A stretch of 64,000 nucleotides of DNA from Shimia sp. CNT1-13L.2 (GTDB lineage: Bacteria; Pseudomonadota; Alphaproteobacteria; Rhodobacterales; Rhodobacteraceae), in assembly GCF_024331145.1 (NCBI RefSeq), contig NZ_JANDJO010000004.1:362955-426954 (forward strand), read 5' to 3'. A model generated the notes under the pieces. That model did no database searches. It saw nothing but the letters and a program-made list of their open reading frames with translations, and had not been told where the DNA came from. A program made the translations under genes and the position numbers. Numbering within the stretch: the first letter of the stretch is position 1; each line of letters opens with the position of its first letter. This document shows positions 8,240 through 18,064 of the stretch, piece after piece.

Positions 8240-8899
8240 ATGCGTCTGGTTCTCAAAGCTAAGCCCATTGTACTGGGAGCACTCATCTCAATTGGTCTTC
8301 TTGCACACGGCACCCAAGCGAAAGCCGCCGAAGATACCTTGATCGTAGCAGGAGGGTGTTTTTGGTGCGTCGAGAGCGATTTTGAAAGCGTGAAGGGCGT
8401 AAAGGAAGCCGTTTCCGGATACACCGGCGGAAAGACCAAGAACCCCAGCTACAAGGATGTGACTCGTGGAGGCTCGGGCCACTACGAGGCAGTAAAGATC
8501 ATTTTTGATCCGAACGTGGTGAGCCGGAGAGAGCTGTTGCACAAGTTTTTCCGTTCGGTTGATCCGACGGATGCGGGTGGCCAATTCTGTGACCGTGGAA
8601 ACAGCTATAGAACTGCGATTTTCGTCTCTAACAAGGCGGAAAAGTCCCTTGCAGAGAAATCCAAGGCCGAAGCACAAAGTGCGCTGGGGCGTAAGATTGT
8701 GACGCCGATCCTTGAGGAAGGCCGGTTTTACGATGCCGAAGCGTACCATCAGGATTACTACAAGGGTTCAAAGCTTGTCCTGACGCGGTTCGGGCCGAAA
8801 CGCCAATCCGAAGCATATAAACGCTATCGCGAAGCCTGTGGCCGCGATGCGCGCGTCGCGCAGCTTTGGGGTGATGCGGCACCTTTTGTCGGTCACTAA
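8240..8899 (+). CDS. msrA: Peptide-methionine (S)-S-oxide reductase, exported
   Basis: Repairs oxidised methionine. The 219-residue protein has a basic N-terminus and hydrophobic stretch (about 9-22) ending HGTQAKAA, a plausible Sec signal peptide, so the enzyme should act in the periplasm, unlike cytosolic MsrA. The catalytic motif GGCFWC places the active cysteine at C40. A downstream cysteine (YREACGRD) could be the resolving residue. ATG 8240 has the strong site AGGAGG. It is transcribed alone. A periplasmic form needs a thiol electron donor that is not encoded here. Confidence 0.92.
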   Translation: MRLVLKAKPIVLGALISIGLLAHGTQAKAAEDTLIVAGGCFWCVESDFESVKGVKEAVSGYTGGKTKNPSYKDVTRGGSGHYEAVKIIFDPNVVSRRELLHKFFRSVDPTDAGGQFCDRGNSYRTAIFVSNKAEKSLAEKSKAEAQSALGRKIVTPILEEGRFYDAEAYHQDYYKGSKLVLTRFGPKRQSEAYKRYREACGRDARVAQLWGDAAPFVGH

Positions 8900-8923
8900 G
8901 GGCTTAGCGGGCTGCCGCCTTTG

Positions 8924-9796
8924 TCAAAAACCGGCGGCCCTTACCTCTGCAAGATCAGGAATGACATCTGCAGTGCCCTCGCGAGTCACCATGAGCGCAG
9001 AGGCACGGATCGCTAGGTCGATTGCCTGTTCGATCCGCTGACCCCGATCAAGCCCCGCAGCAACATATCCCGCAAAGGTATCACCGGCCCCTGTCGCGTC
9101 GACGGGCGTGACCTTGGGCGCGGGGAATTCGTGCTTTTCGCCTGAAATAGTGTCTATCAACACGCATCCACGTGCCCCCAGCGTCACAATTATCTTGAGC
9201 GCACGCCCCTGCCCGATCTCTTCACCGGTGGCGGCCTTGTGCTGTTGCAATTCGACTTCGTTCAGGATGACGACGTCGGCAAAGGGAAGCGCGGCCTCCA
9301 GGGCTTCGGTTTCATAAGGAGCAGGACAACAGATCACGCGCAGACCGAGGCTCTTGGCTGTTTGCGCGGCAAAGACCTGGGCGTTGGTTTCATTCTGGAA
9401 GATCAGCGTGTCACCGGGGGACGCCTCGGACAGAACAAGACCAATCTGATCTTCGGAAATCTGGCGATTGGCACCGGGATAGATGACGATGGCGTTCTCG
9501 CCAGAGGGATCAACGTTTATGATGGCGTGGCCCGTGGGTTCTTCGATCCGGGCAATGGCGCGGGTGTCGACGCCATATTCCATCATCCTCTCGACCGCCC
9601 AGGCGCCATCAGCTCCAACCGCACCGATATGAGCCACATGCGCGCCGGCACGAGCAGCCGCAACCGACATGTTGGCACCTTTGCCACCAAGCCCACGGCT
9701 CATGGCAGATGCCGCCAAAGTTTCCCCCGGCGCGGGAAGGTGCGGGACGCGGTAGAAGTAATCGGCGTTGATCGAACCGAGATTGTAGATCGCCAT
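8924..9796 (-). CDS. rbsK: PfkB-family carbohydrate kinase, ribokinase type
   Basis: A 290-residue sugar kinase. The N-terminal signature GLGGKGANMSVAAARAGA (about 35-52) and the C-terminal DATGAGDTFAGYVAAGL, containing the catalytic aspartate, identify the PfkB family and favour ribokinase. No sugar transporter or repressor gene adjoins it, so the in vivo sugar is uncertain. It is convergent with msrA and follows the maeB terminator on the same strand, so it probably has its own promoter in 9797-9820 or reads through from maeB. Confidence 0.85.
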   Translation of the reverse strand: MAIYNLGSINADYFYRVPHLPAPGETLAASAMSRGLGGKGANMSVAAARAGAHVAHIGAVGADGAWAVERMMEYGVDTRAIARIEEPTGHAIINVDPSGENAIVIYPGANRQISEDQIGLVLSEASPGDTLIFQNETNAQVFAAQTAKSLGLRVICCPAPYETEALEAALPFADVVILNEVELQQHKAATGEEIGQGRALKIIVTLGARGCVLIDTISGEKHEFPAPKVTPVDATGAGDTFAGYVAAGLDRGQRIEQAIDLAIRASALMVTREGTADVIPDLAEVRAAGF

Positions 9797-9820
9797 TGGG
9801 TTTGTCCAAGTGTGAGGGCC

Positions 9821-9855
9821 AAAGAAAACGGGCCGGACAAGTTTGCCCGACCCGT
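9821..9855 (-). terminator. Rho-independent terminator of maeB
   Basis: Read on the minus strand, ACGGGTCGG and CCGGCCCGT form a 9-bp stem (one G-T pair) around a 10-base loop, followed by TTTTCTTT. It lies 25 bases past the maeB stop. Confidence 0.85.
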
Positions 9856-9879
9856 CAAAAACTTCAAGCTGATCCGCGG

Positions 9880-12138
9880 TTAGCCGACTTTGCAGGCCGC
9901 GAGGATCGCCATGTTCAGGATGTCGTTGGCAGTGGAGCCGGTCGAGCAGATCTGAATCGACTTGTCGACGCCCGAGAGGATCGGGCCAATCACGGTTGCG
10001 CCGGCCATTTCCTGAAGCAGTTTGGTTGAGATCGACGCCGAGTGGCGGGCGGGTACGACCAGAATGTTGGCGGGACCAGTCAGGCGCTGGAATGGATAAC
10101 TTTCCTGCGCCTTGGGGTTCAGGGCGACGTCGACCGTCATCTCGCCTTCGTATTCGAAATCGACACCGCGAGCGTCCAGTACACGGGGCGCGATGTGCAT
10201 CTTTTCGGCACGTTCCGACACCGGGTAGCCGAAAGTCGAGAAGCTGACAAAGGCCACGCGCGGCTCGAGACCCATGTGACGGGCAACGCCTGCTGCGCGT
10301 TCGGCGATGTTTGCCAGATCGGTTTCATCCGGCCATTCATGAACAAGCGTGTCGGCCACAAGAACGATGCGGCCGTTGTGAAGAAGCGCGGTCACACCAA
10401 CAGCGCCATGTTCTGCATCGGCATCAAACACGTGGTTGATGAGACCAAGAACGTGGGCCGATTTACGGGTGGCACCGGTGACGAGGCCGTCGCCATGCCC
10501 GTGTTGAAGCATCAGCGACGAGAACACGTGGCGATCACGCGCGGCCAGTTTGAACACGTCGTGACGGTCAAACCCTTTTCGTTGCAAACGTTCGTAGAGG
10601 AAGTCGACGTAGGTATCGAGGTGGCGGGTGTTCTTGGCGTTGACCACTTCAATTTCGCGAACGGCATCGCCAAGGCCGGCAGCCTCGAGCTTCTTTTTCA
10701 CGTCATCTTCACGACCAACAACCAGCGCCTTGCCAAGGCCGGAGCGCTGATAAGTCACCGCGGCGCGCAGAACGCGGGGGTCGTCGCCCTCGGCAAAGAT
10801 CATGCGGGCCTGCGCGTTGCGGGCGCGGGCGTTCAGGCTGCGCAGGATCGACGCCGTCGGATCCATCCGCGATTTCAGGCTGTCTTCGTAGCCCTGCATG
10901 TCGATGATCGGACGGCGGGCAACGCCTGTATCCATACCCGCTTTGGCGACTGCCGGCGGAATGCGGAAGATGAGACGAGGATCAAACGGGGTTGGAATAA
11001 TATAGTCGCGGCCGAAGGAAAGCTTGCGACCATAGGCCATCGCGACCTCGTCGGGCACGTCTTCGCGGGCCAACTCTGCAAGGGCTTCGGCGCATGCGAT
11101 TTTCATTTCGTCGTTGATGGCGCGCGCGTGAATGTCGAGAGCACCGCGGAACAGGTAGGGGAAGCCAAGCACGTTGTTCACCTGGTTCGGATAGTCCGAG
11201 CGGCCCGTGGCAACAATTGCATCAGCGCGTACTGCGTGCGCTTCTTCCGGTGTGATTTCCGGATCGGGGTTGGCCATGGCAAAGATCACGGGATCATCCG
11301 CCATCGACGCGACCATATCCTGGGTCACGGCGCCCTTGACCGAAACGCCAAGGAAGACGTCGGCATCTTTCATGGCATCTTCGAGTGTGCGGAGATCGGT
11401 CTTGATCGCGTGGGCCGATTTCCATTGGTTCATACCTTCGGTACGGCCCTGATAGATCACGCCCTTGGTGTCGCAGACGATGCAATTTTCATGTTTCGCA
11501 CCCATCGATTTGAGCAGTTCGATACATGCAATGCCCGCAGCCCCTGCCCCGTTGAGTACGATTTTGCAGTCTTCGATTTTCTTGCCCGAGATATACAGCG
11601 CGTTCAGAAGGCCAGCGGCGCAGATCACGGCGGTGCCGTGCTGGTCGTCGTGGAAAACCGGAATGTCCATCTCTGCCTTGAGCTGCTGCTCGATGATGAA
11701 GCACTCGGGCGCCTTGATGTCTTCGAGATTGATGCCGCCAAAGGTGGGGCCCATCAGCTTGACCGCCTTGATGAACTCTTCCGGATCTTCGGTATCCAAC
11801 TCGATGTCGATCGAGTTCACATCGGCGAAGCGTTTGAAAAGAACTGCCTTGCCTTCCATCACCGGCTTAGAACCAAGCGCGCCAAGGTTGCCAAGACCAA
11901 GAACCGCCGTACCGTTCGAAATGACCGCGACAAGGTTGCCCTTGTTGGTATAGTCATACGCAGTGGAGGGATCAGCAGCGATTGCTTCACAAGGAACCGC
12001 CACACCAGGGCTATAGGCCAGCGAAAGATCGCGCTGGGTGGTCATCGGGACCGATGCCTTGATCTCGAACTTGCCCGGGGTCGGTTCGAGGTGGAAGGCC
12101 AGGGCCTCTTCGGGTGTGACTTTGGTCTTGGTCATCAA
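9880..12138 (-). CDS. maeB: NADP-dependent malic enzyme with phosphotransacetylase-like C-terminal domain
   Basis: Oxidatively decarboxylates malate to pyruvate, producing NADPH. The 752 residues are the usual length of the bacterial fusion form. The malic domain (about 1-430) contains SLAYSPGVAVPC, DDQHGTAVICAAGLLNAL and the nucleotide-binding stretch LNGAGAAGIACIELL. The PTA-like half (about 430-752) has ATRKSAHVLGLINHV. In this class the PTA domain is generally regulatory (acetyl-CoA sensing) rather than catalytic. Start ATG 12138, with a second ATG one codon later. A terminator follows the stop. Confidence 0.96.
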   Translation of the reverse strand: MMTKTKVTPEEALAFHLEPTPGKFEIKASVPMTTQRDLSLAYSPGVAVPCEAIAADPSTAYDYTNKGNLVAVISNGTAVLGLGNLGALGSKPVMEGKAVLFKRFADVNSIDIELDTEDPEEFIKAVKLMGPTFGGINLEDIKAPECFIIEQQLKAEMDIPVFHDDQHGTAVICAAGLLNALYISGKKIEDCKIVLNGAGAAGIACIELLKSMGAKHENCIVCDTKGVIYQGRTEGMNQWKSAHAIKTDLRTLEDAMKDADVFLGVSVKGAVTQDMVASMADDPVIFAMANPDPEITPEEAHAVRADAIVATGRSDYPNQVNNVLGFPYLFRGALDIHARAINDEMKIACAEALAELAREDVPDEVAMAYGRKLSFGRDYIIPTPFDPRLIFRIPPAVAKAGMDTGVARRPIIDMQGYEDSLKSRMDPTASILRSLNARARNAQARMIFAEGDDPRVLRAAVTYQRSGLGKALVVGREDDVKKKLEAAGLGDAVREIEVVNAKNTRHLDTYVDFLYERLQRKGFDRHDVFKLAARDRHVFSSLMLQHGHGDGLVTGATRKSAHVLGLINHVFDADAEHGAVGVTALLHNGRIVLVADTLVHEWPDETDLANIAERAAGVARHMGLEPRVAFVSFSTFGYPVSERAEKMHIAPRVLDARGVDFEYEGEMTVDVALNPKAQESYPFQRLTGPANILVVPARHSASISTKLLQEMAGATVIGPILSGVDKSIQICSTGSTANDILNMAILAACKVG

Positions 12139-12284
12139 ATTGCGTCCTTTTTCGGGTCAAAGGCGTCATAGACGAGCCTACGGACTCTCTCAACCTGTTT
12201 GCGCCAGTTCTTAACGCGTTTTCGCCTTTCGTCCTCTGCGACGATTTTGCTAAGTCTGTCTGCACTATCTTGGGGGAAACAGCA

Positions 12285-14930
12285 GTGAACGCAGGCAAAC
12301 CGGCCGTCACGCCGATGATGGCGCAGTATCTCGAGATCAAGGCCGAGTATCCGGACGCCCTTTTGTTTTATCGAATGGGCGACTTTTACGAGATGTTCTT
12401 TGATGATGCCGTTGCGGCGGCCGAGGCGCTGGATATCGCGCTGACCAAGCGCGGCAAACACGACGGTGCCGAGATCCCGATGTGCGGTGTGCCGCATCAC
12501 GCGGCCGAGGGCTATTTCCTGACCCTGATCCGCAAAGGGTTTCGCGTTGCGGTTTGCGAACAGATGGAAAGCCCGGCCGAGGCCAAGAAACGCGGCTACA
12601 AAGCAGTTGTGAAGCGGGAAGTTGTGCGGCTTGTTACTCCGGGCACCCTGACCGAAGATTCCCTTTTGGATGCGCGCAGGCACAACTTCCTTGCGGCCTT
12701 TGCAACCGTACGGGACGAGGCCGCGCTGGCCTGGGCCGATATTTCGACCGGTTCGCTTTATGTGATGCCCGTTTCGCCCGTGCGTCTTGGCCCGGAATTG
12801 GCGCGGCTGGCCCCGTCGGAACTTCTTGTGGCCGAGGGATCAGAGGCGGAATTGCATGAAACAGTCTCTGATGTTGGGGTTTCCCTTACACCTATGTCGC
12901 GTGGGTCTTTTGACTCGACAAGTGCGGAAAAGCGGGTTGCGACGCTGTTCAAGACGTCTTCGCTGGATGCTTTCGGAACCTTTAGTCGCCCTGAAATCGG
13001 CGCGCTCGGCGCGATTGTCGACTATCTTGAGCTGACCCAAAAAGGCAAACTGCCGCTTTTGCAACCGCCGGTACGGGAGGCAACGCAGGGCGTGATGCAG
13101 ATTGATGCCGCGACGCGCCGGAACCTTGAACTGACCCACGCGCTTTCGGGTGGCAAGGCCGGCTCCCTGCTGGCGACGATCGACAAGACGGTGACCCCGA
13201 GTGGTGCGCGGCTTCTTGAACAACGCCTGTCCAGCCCGTCGCGGCGGCTTTCGGTGATCCAGGGGCGGCACGATTCAGTCTCTAACATGGTGGAAAACCG
13301 CCAGATTGCGCGTGACTTGCGCGACAGCCTCAAGAAGGTCCCGGATCTGGATCGGGCACTTTCGCGCCTGTCTTTGGACCGAGGCGGCCCGCGTGACCTT
13401 GCCGCGGTCCGGAATGGCCTGAATCAGGCGGAATCCCTTTATTCGACCCTGAATTCGGCACAATTGTCCGAAGATCTGGCCGATGCGGTGAAGGCCCTGG
13501 GGGGGCATGAAGAGCTGCTGGACTTGCTGGATCAGGCGCTTGTGGCCGATCCCCCCCTTCTGGCGCGGGATGGCGGGTTCATCGCGCCGGGATACGATGT
13601 GGAGCTGGACGAAAGCCGGACGTTGCGCGACGAAGGGCGCGGCGTGATCGCGGCGATGCAATCCCAGTATTCGGAAATGACAGGAATTGCCTCTCTCAAG
13701 ATCAAGCACAATAACGTTCTGGGCTATTTCATTGAAACAACGGCAAAACATGCCGATGCGATGATGTCCGCCCCCCTGTCCGAGACCTTCATTCACCGTC
13801 AGACAACCGCCAATCAGGTGCGCTTCACGACCGTGGAGCTCTCGGAGATGGAAACCAAGATCCTGAATGCGGGGAATCGGGCGCTTGAGATCGAAAAACG
13901 TCTCTATGACACCTTAAAAGGGTCTATTCTGGACGCAGCGGGACAGGTTTCAAGCGCATCAAGGGGGCTCGCGGAACTGGATTTGGCCACTGCGTTGGCC
14001 GAACTGGCCATTGAGGAAAGCTGGTGTCGTCCGGACGTGAACGAAAGCCGTGACTTTCACGTGGAAGGCGGACGCCATCCGGTGGTTGAGGCGGCCTTGC
14101 GCAAGCAGGGCGGGTCGCCTTTTGTCGCCAATGACTGCGATCTTTCCGGCGGGGATGAAGCGAGCATCTGGCTTTTGACTGGTCCGAACATGGCCGGTAA
14201 ATCGACCTTTCTGCGTCAGAACGCGTTGATTGCCCTTCTCGCGCAGATGGGGAGTTTTGTGCCGGCAACCGAAGCGCGGATTGGCGTGGTGAGCCAGTTG
14301 TTCAGCCGCGTTGGCGCCTCGGATGATCTGGCGCGCGGGCGATCCACTTTCATGGTTGAAATGGTGGAAACCGCCGCGATCCTGAATCAGGCCGATGATC
14401 GCGCGCTGGTTATTCTTGACGAGATCGGCCGCGGCACCGCGACCTATGATGGTTTGTCGATCGCATGGGCCACGCTGGAACATCTGCATGACGTGAACAA
14501 ATCACGCGCCCTGTTTGCCACGCACTATCATGAAATGACGGCGCTTTCCGAAAAGCTTGGCGGTGTTGAAAACGCCACAGTGACGGTGCGGGAGTGGGAA
14601 GGCGAGGTCATCTTCCTGCACGAAGTCAAAAAAGGAGCGGCGGATCGCAGTTACGGGGTGCAGGTGGCACAACTCGCCGGATTGCCGCCAGTCGTTGTCG
14701 AGCGTGCGCGCGTTGTTCTGGAGGCGCTGGAAAAAGGCGAGCGTGAAGGATCGGGCCAGAAGGCGTTGATTGATGATCTTCCGCTATTTGCAGCCACGCC
14801 GGCACCGCAACCGGTCGCGGCCAAGGGCCCCTCGCCGGTTGAGGAAATGCTGGGCGATGTGCATCCCGATGACCTGAGCCCGCGAGAGGCGCTTCAGGTT
14901 CTTTATGCTTTGAAGGAAAAGCTGGGCTAG
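12285..14930 (+). CDS. mutS: DNA mismatch repair protein MutS
   Basis: Recognises mismatches and recruits MutL. The mismatch-binding Phe-x-Glu lies in the motif GDFYEMFFDDA near residue 30. The ABC ATPase domain has Walker A GPNMAGKST at about 633 and Walker B DEIGRGTATYDG at about 712. GTG 12285 is preferred because GGGGGAAACA precedes it at good spacing; a TTG at 12270 would add five residues. Length is 881 residues, normal for the family. It diverges from maeB, and a bidirectional terminator separates it from grpE. Confidence 0.97.
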   Translation: MNAGKPAVTPMMAQYLEIKAEYPDALLFYRMGDFYEMFFDDAVAAAEALDIALTKRGKHDGAEIPMCGVPHHAAEGYFLTLIRKGFRVAVCEQMESPAEAKKRGYKAVVKREVVRLVTPGTLTEDSLLDARRHNFLAAFATVRDEAALAWADISTGSLYVMPVSPVRLGPELARLAPSELLVAEGSEAELHETVSDVGVSLTPMSRGSFDSTSAEKRVATLFKTSSLDAFGTFSRPEIGALGAIVDYLELTQKGKLPLLQPPVREATQGVMQIDAATRRNLELTHALSGGKAGSLLATIDKTVTPSGARLLEQRLSSPSRRLSVIQGRHDSVSNMVENRQIARDLRDSLKKVPDLDRALSRLSLDRGGPRDLAAVRNGLNQAESLYSTLNSAQLSEDLADAVKALGGHEELLDLLDQALVADPPLLARDGGFIAPGYDVELDESRTLRDEGRGVIAAMQSQYSEMTGIASLKIKHNNVLGYFIETTAKHADAMMSAPLSETFIHRQTTANQVRFTTVELSEMETKILNAGNRALEIEKRLYDTLKGSILDAAGQVSSASRGLAELDLATALAELAIEESWCRPDVNESRDFHVEGGRHPVVEAALRKQGGSPFVANDCDLSGGDEASIWLLTGPNMAGKSTFLRQNALIALLAQMGSFVPATEARIGVVSQLFSRVGASDDLARGRSTFMVEMVETAAILNQADDRALVILDEIGRGTATYDGLSIAWATLEHLHDVNKSRALFATHYHEMTALSEKLGGVENATVTVREWEGEVIFLHEVKKGAADRSYGVQVAQLAGLPPVVVERARVVLEALEKGEREGSGQKALIDDLPLFAATPAPQPVAAKGPSPVEEMLGDVHPDDLSPREALQVLYALKEKLG

Positions 14931-14957
14931 CGCGACACGCGCCAATATCCCAAAGAA

Positions 14958-14993
14958 AAAGCCCCCGAACTTGCGTCGGGGGCTTTGTTTTTT
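14958..14993. terminator. Bidirectional terminator between mutS and grpE
   Basis: AAAGCCCCCGA and TCGGGGGCTTT form an 11-bp stem with a short loop. A T-run follows on the plus strand and an A-rich run precedes it, so it can end mutS transcripts rightward and grpE transcripts leftward. Confidence 0.9.
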
Positions 14994-15552
14994 AGCCAGT
15001 GAAGGATGAAACACCCACCTGCGCGGGGCGCAGAAGGCGATCGTGCAGCATGAAGCCTTCGGCCGATACTTGGATGATGTCGCCCGATTTGGTGCCAGGC
15101 AGCGGCGCTTCGAACATGGCTTCGTGCATGTTCGGATCGAACCGGTCGCCAACGGCCGGGCTTACGATCTCGACACCGTGCTTTTTGAAAACGTTCAGCA
15201 GCTCGCGCATGGTCAGTTCGATCCCTTCGATCAGCGCGGCCGAGGCCTCTTTCTGTTCGTCGGTGATCGCGTCCAGAGCGCGTTTCATGTTGTCGTAGAC
15301 CGGCAGGATATCGCGGGCCAGCTTGGAACCGCCATATTGCTCGGCGTCGCGGCGTGCTTTGTCGCTGCGTTTGCGGGCGTTTTCGGCATCTGCCAGTGCT
15401 CGCATGAACCGGTCTTTGTACTCGTCACGCTCAGCGCGCAGCGAATCCAGTTCAACCGCCTCGTCTTCGAGTTCGTCCAGGCTCTGGGCAAACTCTTCGG
15501 CCTCGGCTTGTTCGATGTCGTCCAGAAACTCGTCTTTTTTCGGTTCTGCCAT
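14992..15552 (-). CDS. grpE: GrpE nucleotide exchange factor of DnaK
   Basis: A 186-residue cochaperone that releases ADP from DnaK. The N-terminal third is acidic and helical (about 1-60, coiled-coil dimerisation region). The C-terminal beta domain carries the family pattern VGDRFDPNMHEAMFE. The gene lies 10 bases downstream of hrcA, giving a two-gene heat-shock operon; dnaK and dnaJ are not in this window. A bidirectional terminator immediately follows the stop. Confidence 0.96.
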   Translation of the reverse strand: MAEPKKDEFLDDIEQAEAEEFAQSLDELEDEAVELDSLRAERDEYKDRFMRALADAENARKRSDKARRDAEQYGGSKLARDILPVYDNMKRALDAITDEQKEASAALIEGIELTMRELLNVFKKHGVEIVSPAVGDRFDPNMHEAMFEAPLPGTKSGDIIQVSAEGFMLHDRLLRPAQVGVSSFTG

Positions 15553-15562
15553 TTCTCAACCT

Positions 15563-16627
15563 CTAACCGCGATCGGAAATCATTTTTCCAACCAGTTGCG
15601 CCGTGTAATCCACAATCGGCACGATACGTCCATAGTTAAGGCGCTTGGGGCCGATTACGCCCACAGCACCCACAATCTTTCGATCCGCGTTCATATATGG
15701 AGACACCACCAAAGAGGAACCCGAAAGTGAAAAAAGTTTGTTCTCAGAGCCAATAAAAATGCGCACACCGTCGCCCTCTTCGGCGAGTTCGAGAAATTCG
15801 GCAATGTCGCGCTTGCGCTCGAGGTCATCAAACAGGGTACGGATGCGTTCGAGATCTTCCGCTTCCTCTTCCGATCCCAGCAGGTTTGCCCTGCCCCGCA
15901 CGATCAGGCGCTCGTGGCTGCCTTCATCATCCGCCCAAAGCGCCAGCCCGTTTTCAACCAGATCACGCGCGAGGGTGTCGATCTCTTGTCGGCGCTGGCT
16001 GATCTGGTTGCGCACGCTTGTTTGCAATTCGGACAGAGTGAGCCCTTCGACCATGGAATTGAGGAAATTCGCCGCTTCCCTCATCGAACTTGGGGTTTGT
16101 CCGGACGGCGGTGTGAAGAGGCGGTTTTCAACGTGTCCATCGGCAAAAACGAGAACAACAAGGGCGCGATCATGCGCAAGGCTCACGAACTCGATATGCT
16201 TGATCGGTGCCTCGTGTTTTGGTGCCAGAACCAGAGAAGCGCCCTGTGTTACACCGGAAAGGGCCGCGCCAACCCTGTCGAGCATGCCGCCAACATCGGC
16301 GTTGCCTTCGCCAAGGGTCGCGTCAATCTTCTGACGGTCCTGCGCGTCGAGATCGGAGACTTCCAAGAGACCATCGACAAACATCCGCAGCCCCATCTGC
16401 GTGGGAACGCGGCCGGCACTGACGTGGGGGCTATCCAGAAGGCCAAGGTACTCCAAATCCTGCATCACGTTGCGCACGGTTGCGGCGGAAACCTTTTCCG
16501 ACATGCTCCGCGTGAGGGTTCGAGACCCGACGGGATCGCCTGTATCCAGATAGCCCTGGACGACGCGGCGAAATACTTCGCGCGAGCGGTCGTTCATTTC
16601 GTTGAAAATGCGGGCGCTGTCGCTCAT
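15563..16627 (-). CDS. hrcA: Heat-inducible transcription repressor HrcA
   Basis: A 354-residue winged-helix repressor that normally binds CIRCE operators. The N-terminal DNA-binding region shows DPVGSRTLTR and SAATVRNVMQDLEYLGLL (about 32-65), and the C-terminal SPYMNADRKIVGAVGVIGPKRLNYGRI is the conserved tail. ATG 16627 has AAGGAT upstream. It is co-transcribed with grpE. No CIRCE inverted repeat could be found in the 115 bases upstream, so its operators may lie at other chaperone loci. Confidence 0.96.
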   Translation of the reverse strand: MSDSARIFNEMNDRSREVFRRVVQGYLDTGDPVGSRTLTRSMSEKVSAATVRNVMQDLEYLGLLDSPHVSAGRVPTQMGLRMFVDGLLEVSDLDAQDRQKIDATLGEGNADVGGMLDRVGAALSGVTQGASLVLAPKHEAPIKHIEFVSLAHDRALVVLVFADGHVENRLFTPPSGQTPSSMREAANFLNSMVEGLTLSELQTSVRNQISQRRQEIDTLARDLVENGLALWADDEGSHERLIVRGRANLLGSEEEAEDLERIRTLFDDLERKRDIAEFLELAEEGDGVRIFIGSENKLFSLSGSSLVVSPYMNADRKIVGAVGVIGPKRLNYGRIVPIVDYTAQLVGKMISDRG

Positions 16628-16742
16628 GGCTCATCCTTGTCCTGAATGTCATTAAAGTGCCCTTGGCAGAAAGGTCAATCGGGGTTGCGTTTCGTTGCTG
16701 CGGCCTTGTATCCCCATGCCCAAGCAACAAAGGATTATCGCC

Positions 16743-17456
16743 ATGCGTCCGTCGGGAAGAGAACTTAATGAAATGCGCCCGGTTTCCATTGAAACCGATG
16801 TCACGAAACACGCCGAAGGCTCTTGCATGATCAAGATGGGCGATACGCATGTTCTGTGCACCGCCTCGATCGAAGCGCGCGTTCCGCCCTTTATCAAGGG
16901 GTCGGGTCTTGGCTGGGTGACGGCAGAATACGGCATGCTGCCGCGTTCGACCTCATCGCGTATGCGTCGCGAGGCTGCCGCAGGTAAGCAAGGCGGAAGA
17001 ACTGTTGAAATTCAACGACTTATTGGTCGATCTCTGCGTGCTGGTGTGGATCGTGTCGCGTTGGGTGAACGCCAGATCACGGTTGACTGTGACGTTATCC
17101 AGGCAGATGGCGGCACGCGCTGCGCGTCGATCACGGGCGGCTGGGTTGCGCTGCGTCTTGCTGTGAACAAGCTGATGAAAGCGGGCGACGTGATCACCGA
17201 TCCGCTGATTTCGCCGGTTGCCGCGGTATCTTGCGGGATCTACGCGGGCCAGCCGGTGCTGGACCTGGATTATCCGGAAGACTCGGAAGCCGGCGTTGAC
17301 GGGAATTTCATCATGCTGGGCAACAAACAGATGATCGAAGTCCAGATGTCGGCAGAAGGGTCGACCTATTCGCGCGACCAGATGAACCAACTTCTCGACC
17401 TGGCAGACAAGGGCGTTGAGGAACTGGTTGCTGTACAGCTTGCGGCATCGGCATGA
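16743..17456 (+). CDS. rph: Ribonuclease PH
   Basis: Phosphorolytic 3'-exonuclease that trims tRNA precursors. ATG 16743 gives the canonical start [14 protein letters not shown]; an in-frame start 48 bases upstream lacks homology. The 237 residues are normal and contain [14 protein letters not shown] and QIDADGG-like segments ([18 protein letters not shown], about 118-135). First gene of rph-rdgB-hemW-DUF454, overlapping rdgB by four bases (ATGA). It diverges from hrcA. Confidence 0.97.
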   Translation: MRPSGRELNEMRPVSIETDVTKHAEGSCMIKMGDTHVLCTASIEARVPPFIKGSGLGWVTAEYGMLPRSTSSRMRREAAAGKQGGRTVEIQRLIGRSLRAGVDRVALGERQITVDCDVIQADGGTRCASITGGWVALRLAVNKLMKAGDVITDPLISPVAAVSCGIYAGQPVLDLDYPEDSEAGVDGNFIMLGNKQMIEVQMSAEGSTYSRDQMNQLLDLADKGVEELVAVQLAASA

Positions 17457-18064
17457 TCCGGAAATTCGACGGAAAAACCCTGTTGGTGGCAACACATAAC
17501 AAGGGAAAACTCGAGGAGGTGGCCCACCTTCTCGAGCCCTATGGCGTCAAGGTCGTGGGTGCGGGTGAAATGAACCTGCCCGAACCGGAAGAAACCGAGG
17601 ATACGTTTGTCGGGAATGCCCGGATCAAGGCGCATGCCGCCGCAAAGGCAACCGGTTTGCCGGCACTTTCGGATGATTCTGGCCTGTCGATTGACGCGCT
17701 GGACGGTGCGCCCGGTGTCTATACTGCGGACTGGGCCGAAACCGGAAATGGCCGGGATTTCATGATTGCGATGACGCGCGCGCATGACGAGTTGATGGCG
17801 AAGAACGCTCCGGAGCCATGGACGGCACAATTCCGGAGCACGCTTGTTCTGGCCTGGCCTGATGGACATGATGAAGTGTTCGAGGGTGTCGCGCCCGGCA
17901 CGTTGACCTGGCCGATCCGTGGCAAAGACGGTTTTGGCTATGATCCGATGTTCATTCCCGAAGGCCATACCGTGACATTCGCGGAGATGGATCGCTGGGA
18001 GAAAAACAAGATCAGCCACCGTGGTCTCGCGGTTGCCAAGTTCGTAGCAGGCTGTTTTGGCTGA
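17453..18064 (+). CDS. rdgB: Non-canonical purine NTP pyrophosphatase (RdgB/Ham1)
   Basis: Hydrolyses dITP, ITP and XTP, keeping deaminated purines out of DNA. The 203-residue protein has the substrate-site motifs [12 protein letters not shown] (about 11-22) and [20 protein letters not shown] (about 67-86), and [15 protein letters not shown] near 155-170. Its start overlaps the rph stop and its end overlaps hemW. The rph-rdgB-hemW order is common in proteobacteria. Confidence 0.97.
   Translation: MIRKFDGKTLLVATHNKGKLEEVAHLLEPYGVKVVGAGEMNLPEPEETEDTFVGNARIKAHAAAKATGLPALSDDSGLSIDALDGAPGVYTADWAETGNGRDFMIAMTRAHDELMAKNAPEPWTAQFRSTLVLAWPDGHDEVFEGVAPGTLTWPIRGKDGFGYDPMFIPEGHTVTFAEMDRWEKNKISHRGLAVAKFVAGCFG

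Noticed and set aside
10042..12171. 709-residue open frame antisense to maeB
   Set aside because: No recognisable domain, no ribosome binding site, and the opposite strand encodes a complete malic enzyme.
14055..14066. TTTCACGTGGAA inside mutS as a third parS
   Set aside because: Only the central bases match; it is not palindromic over 16 bases.
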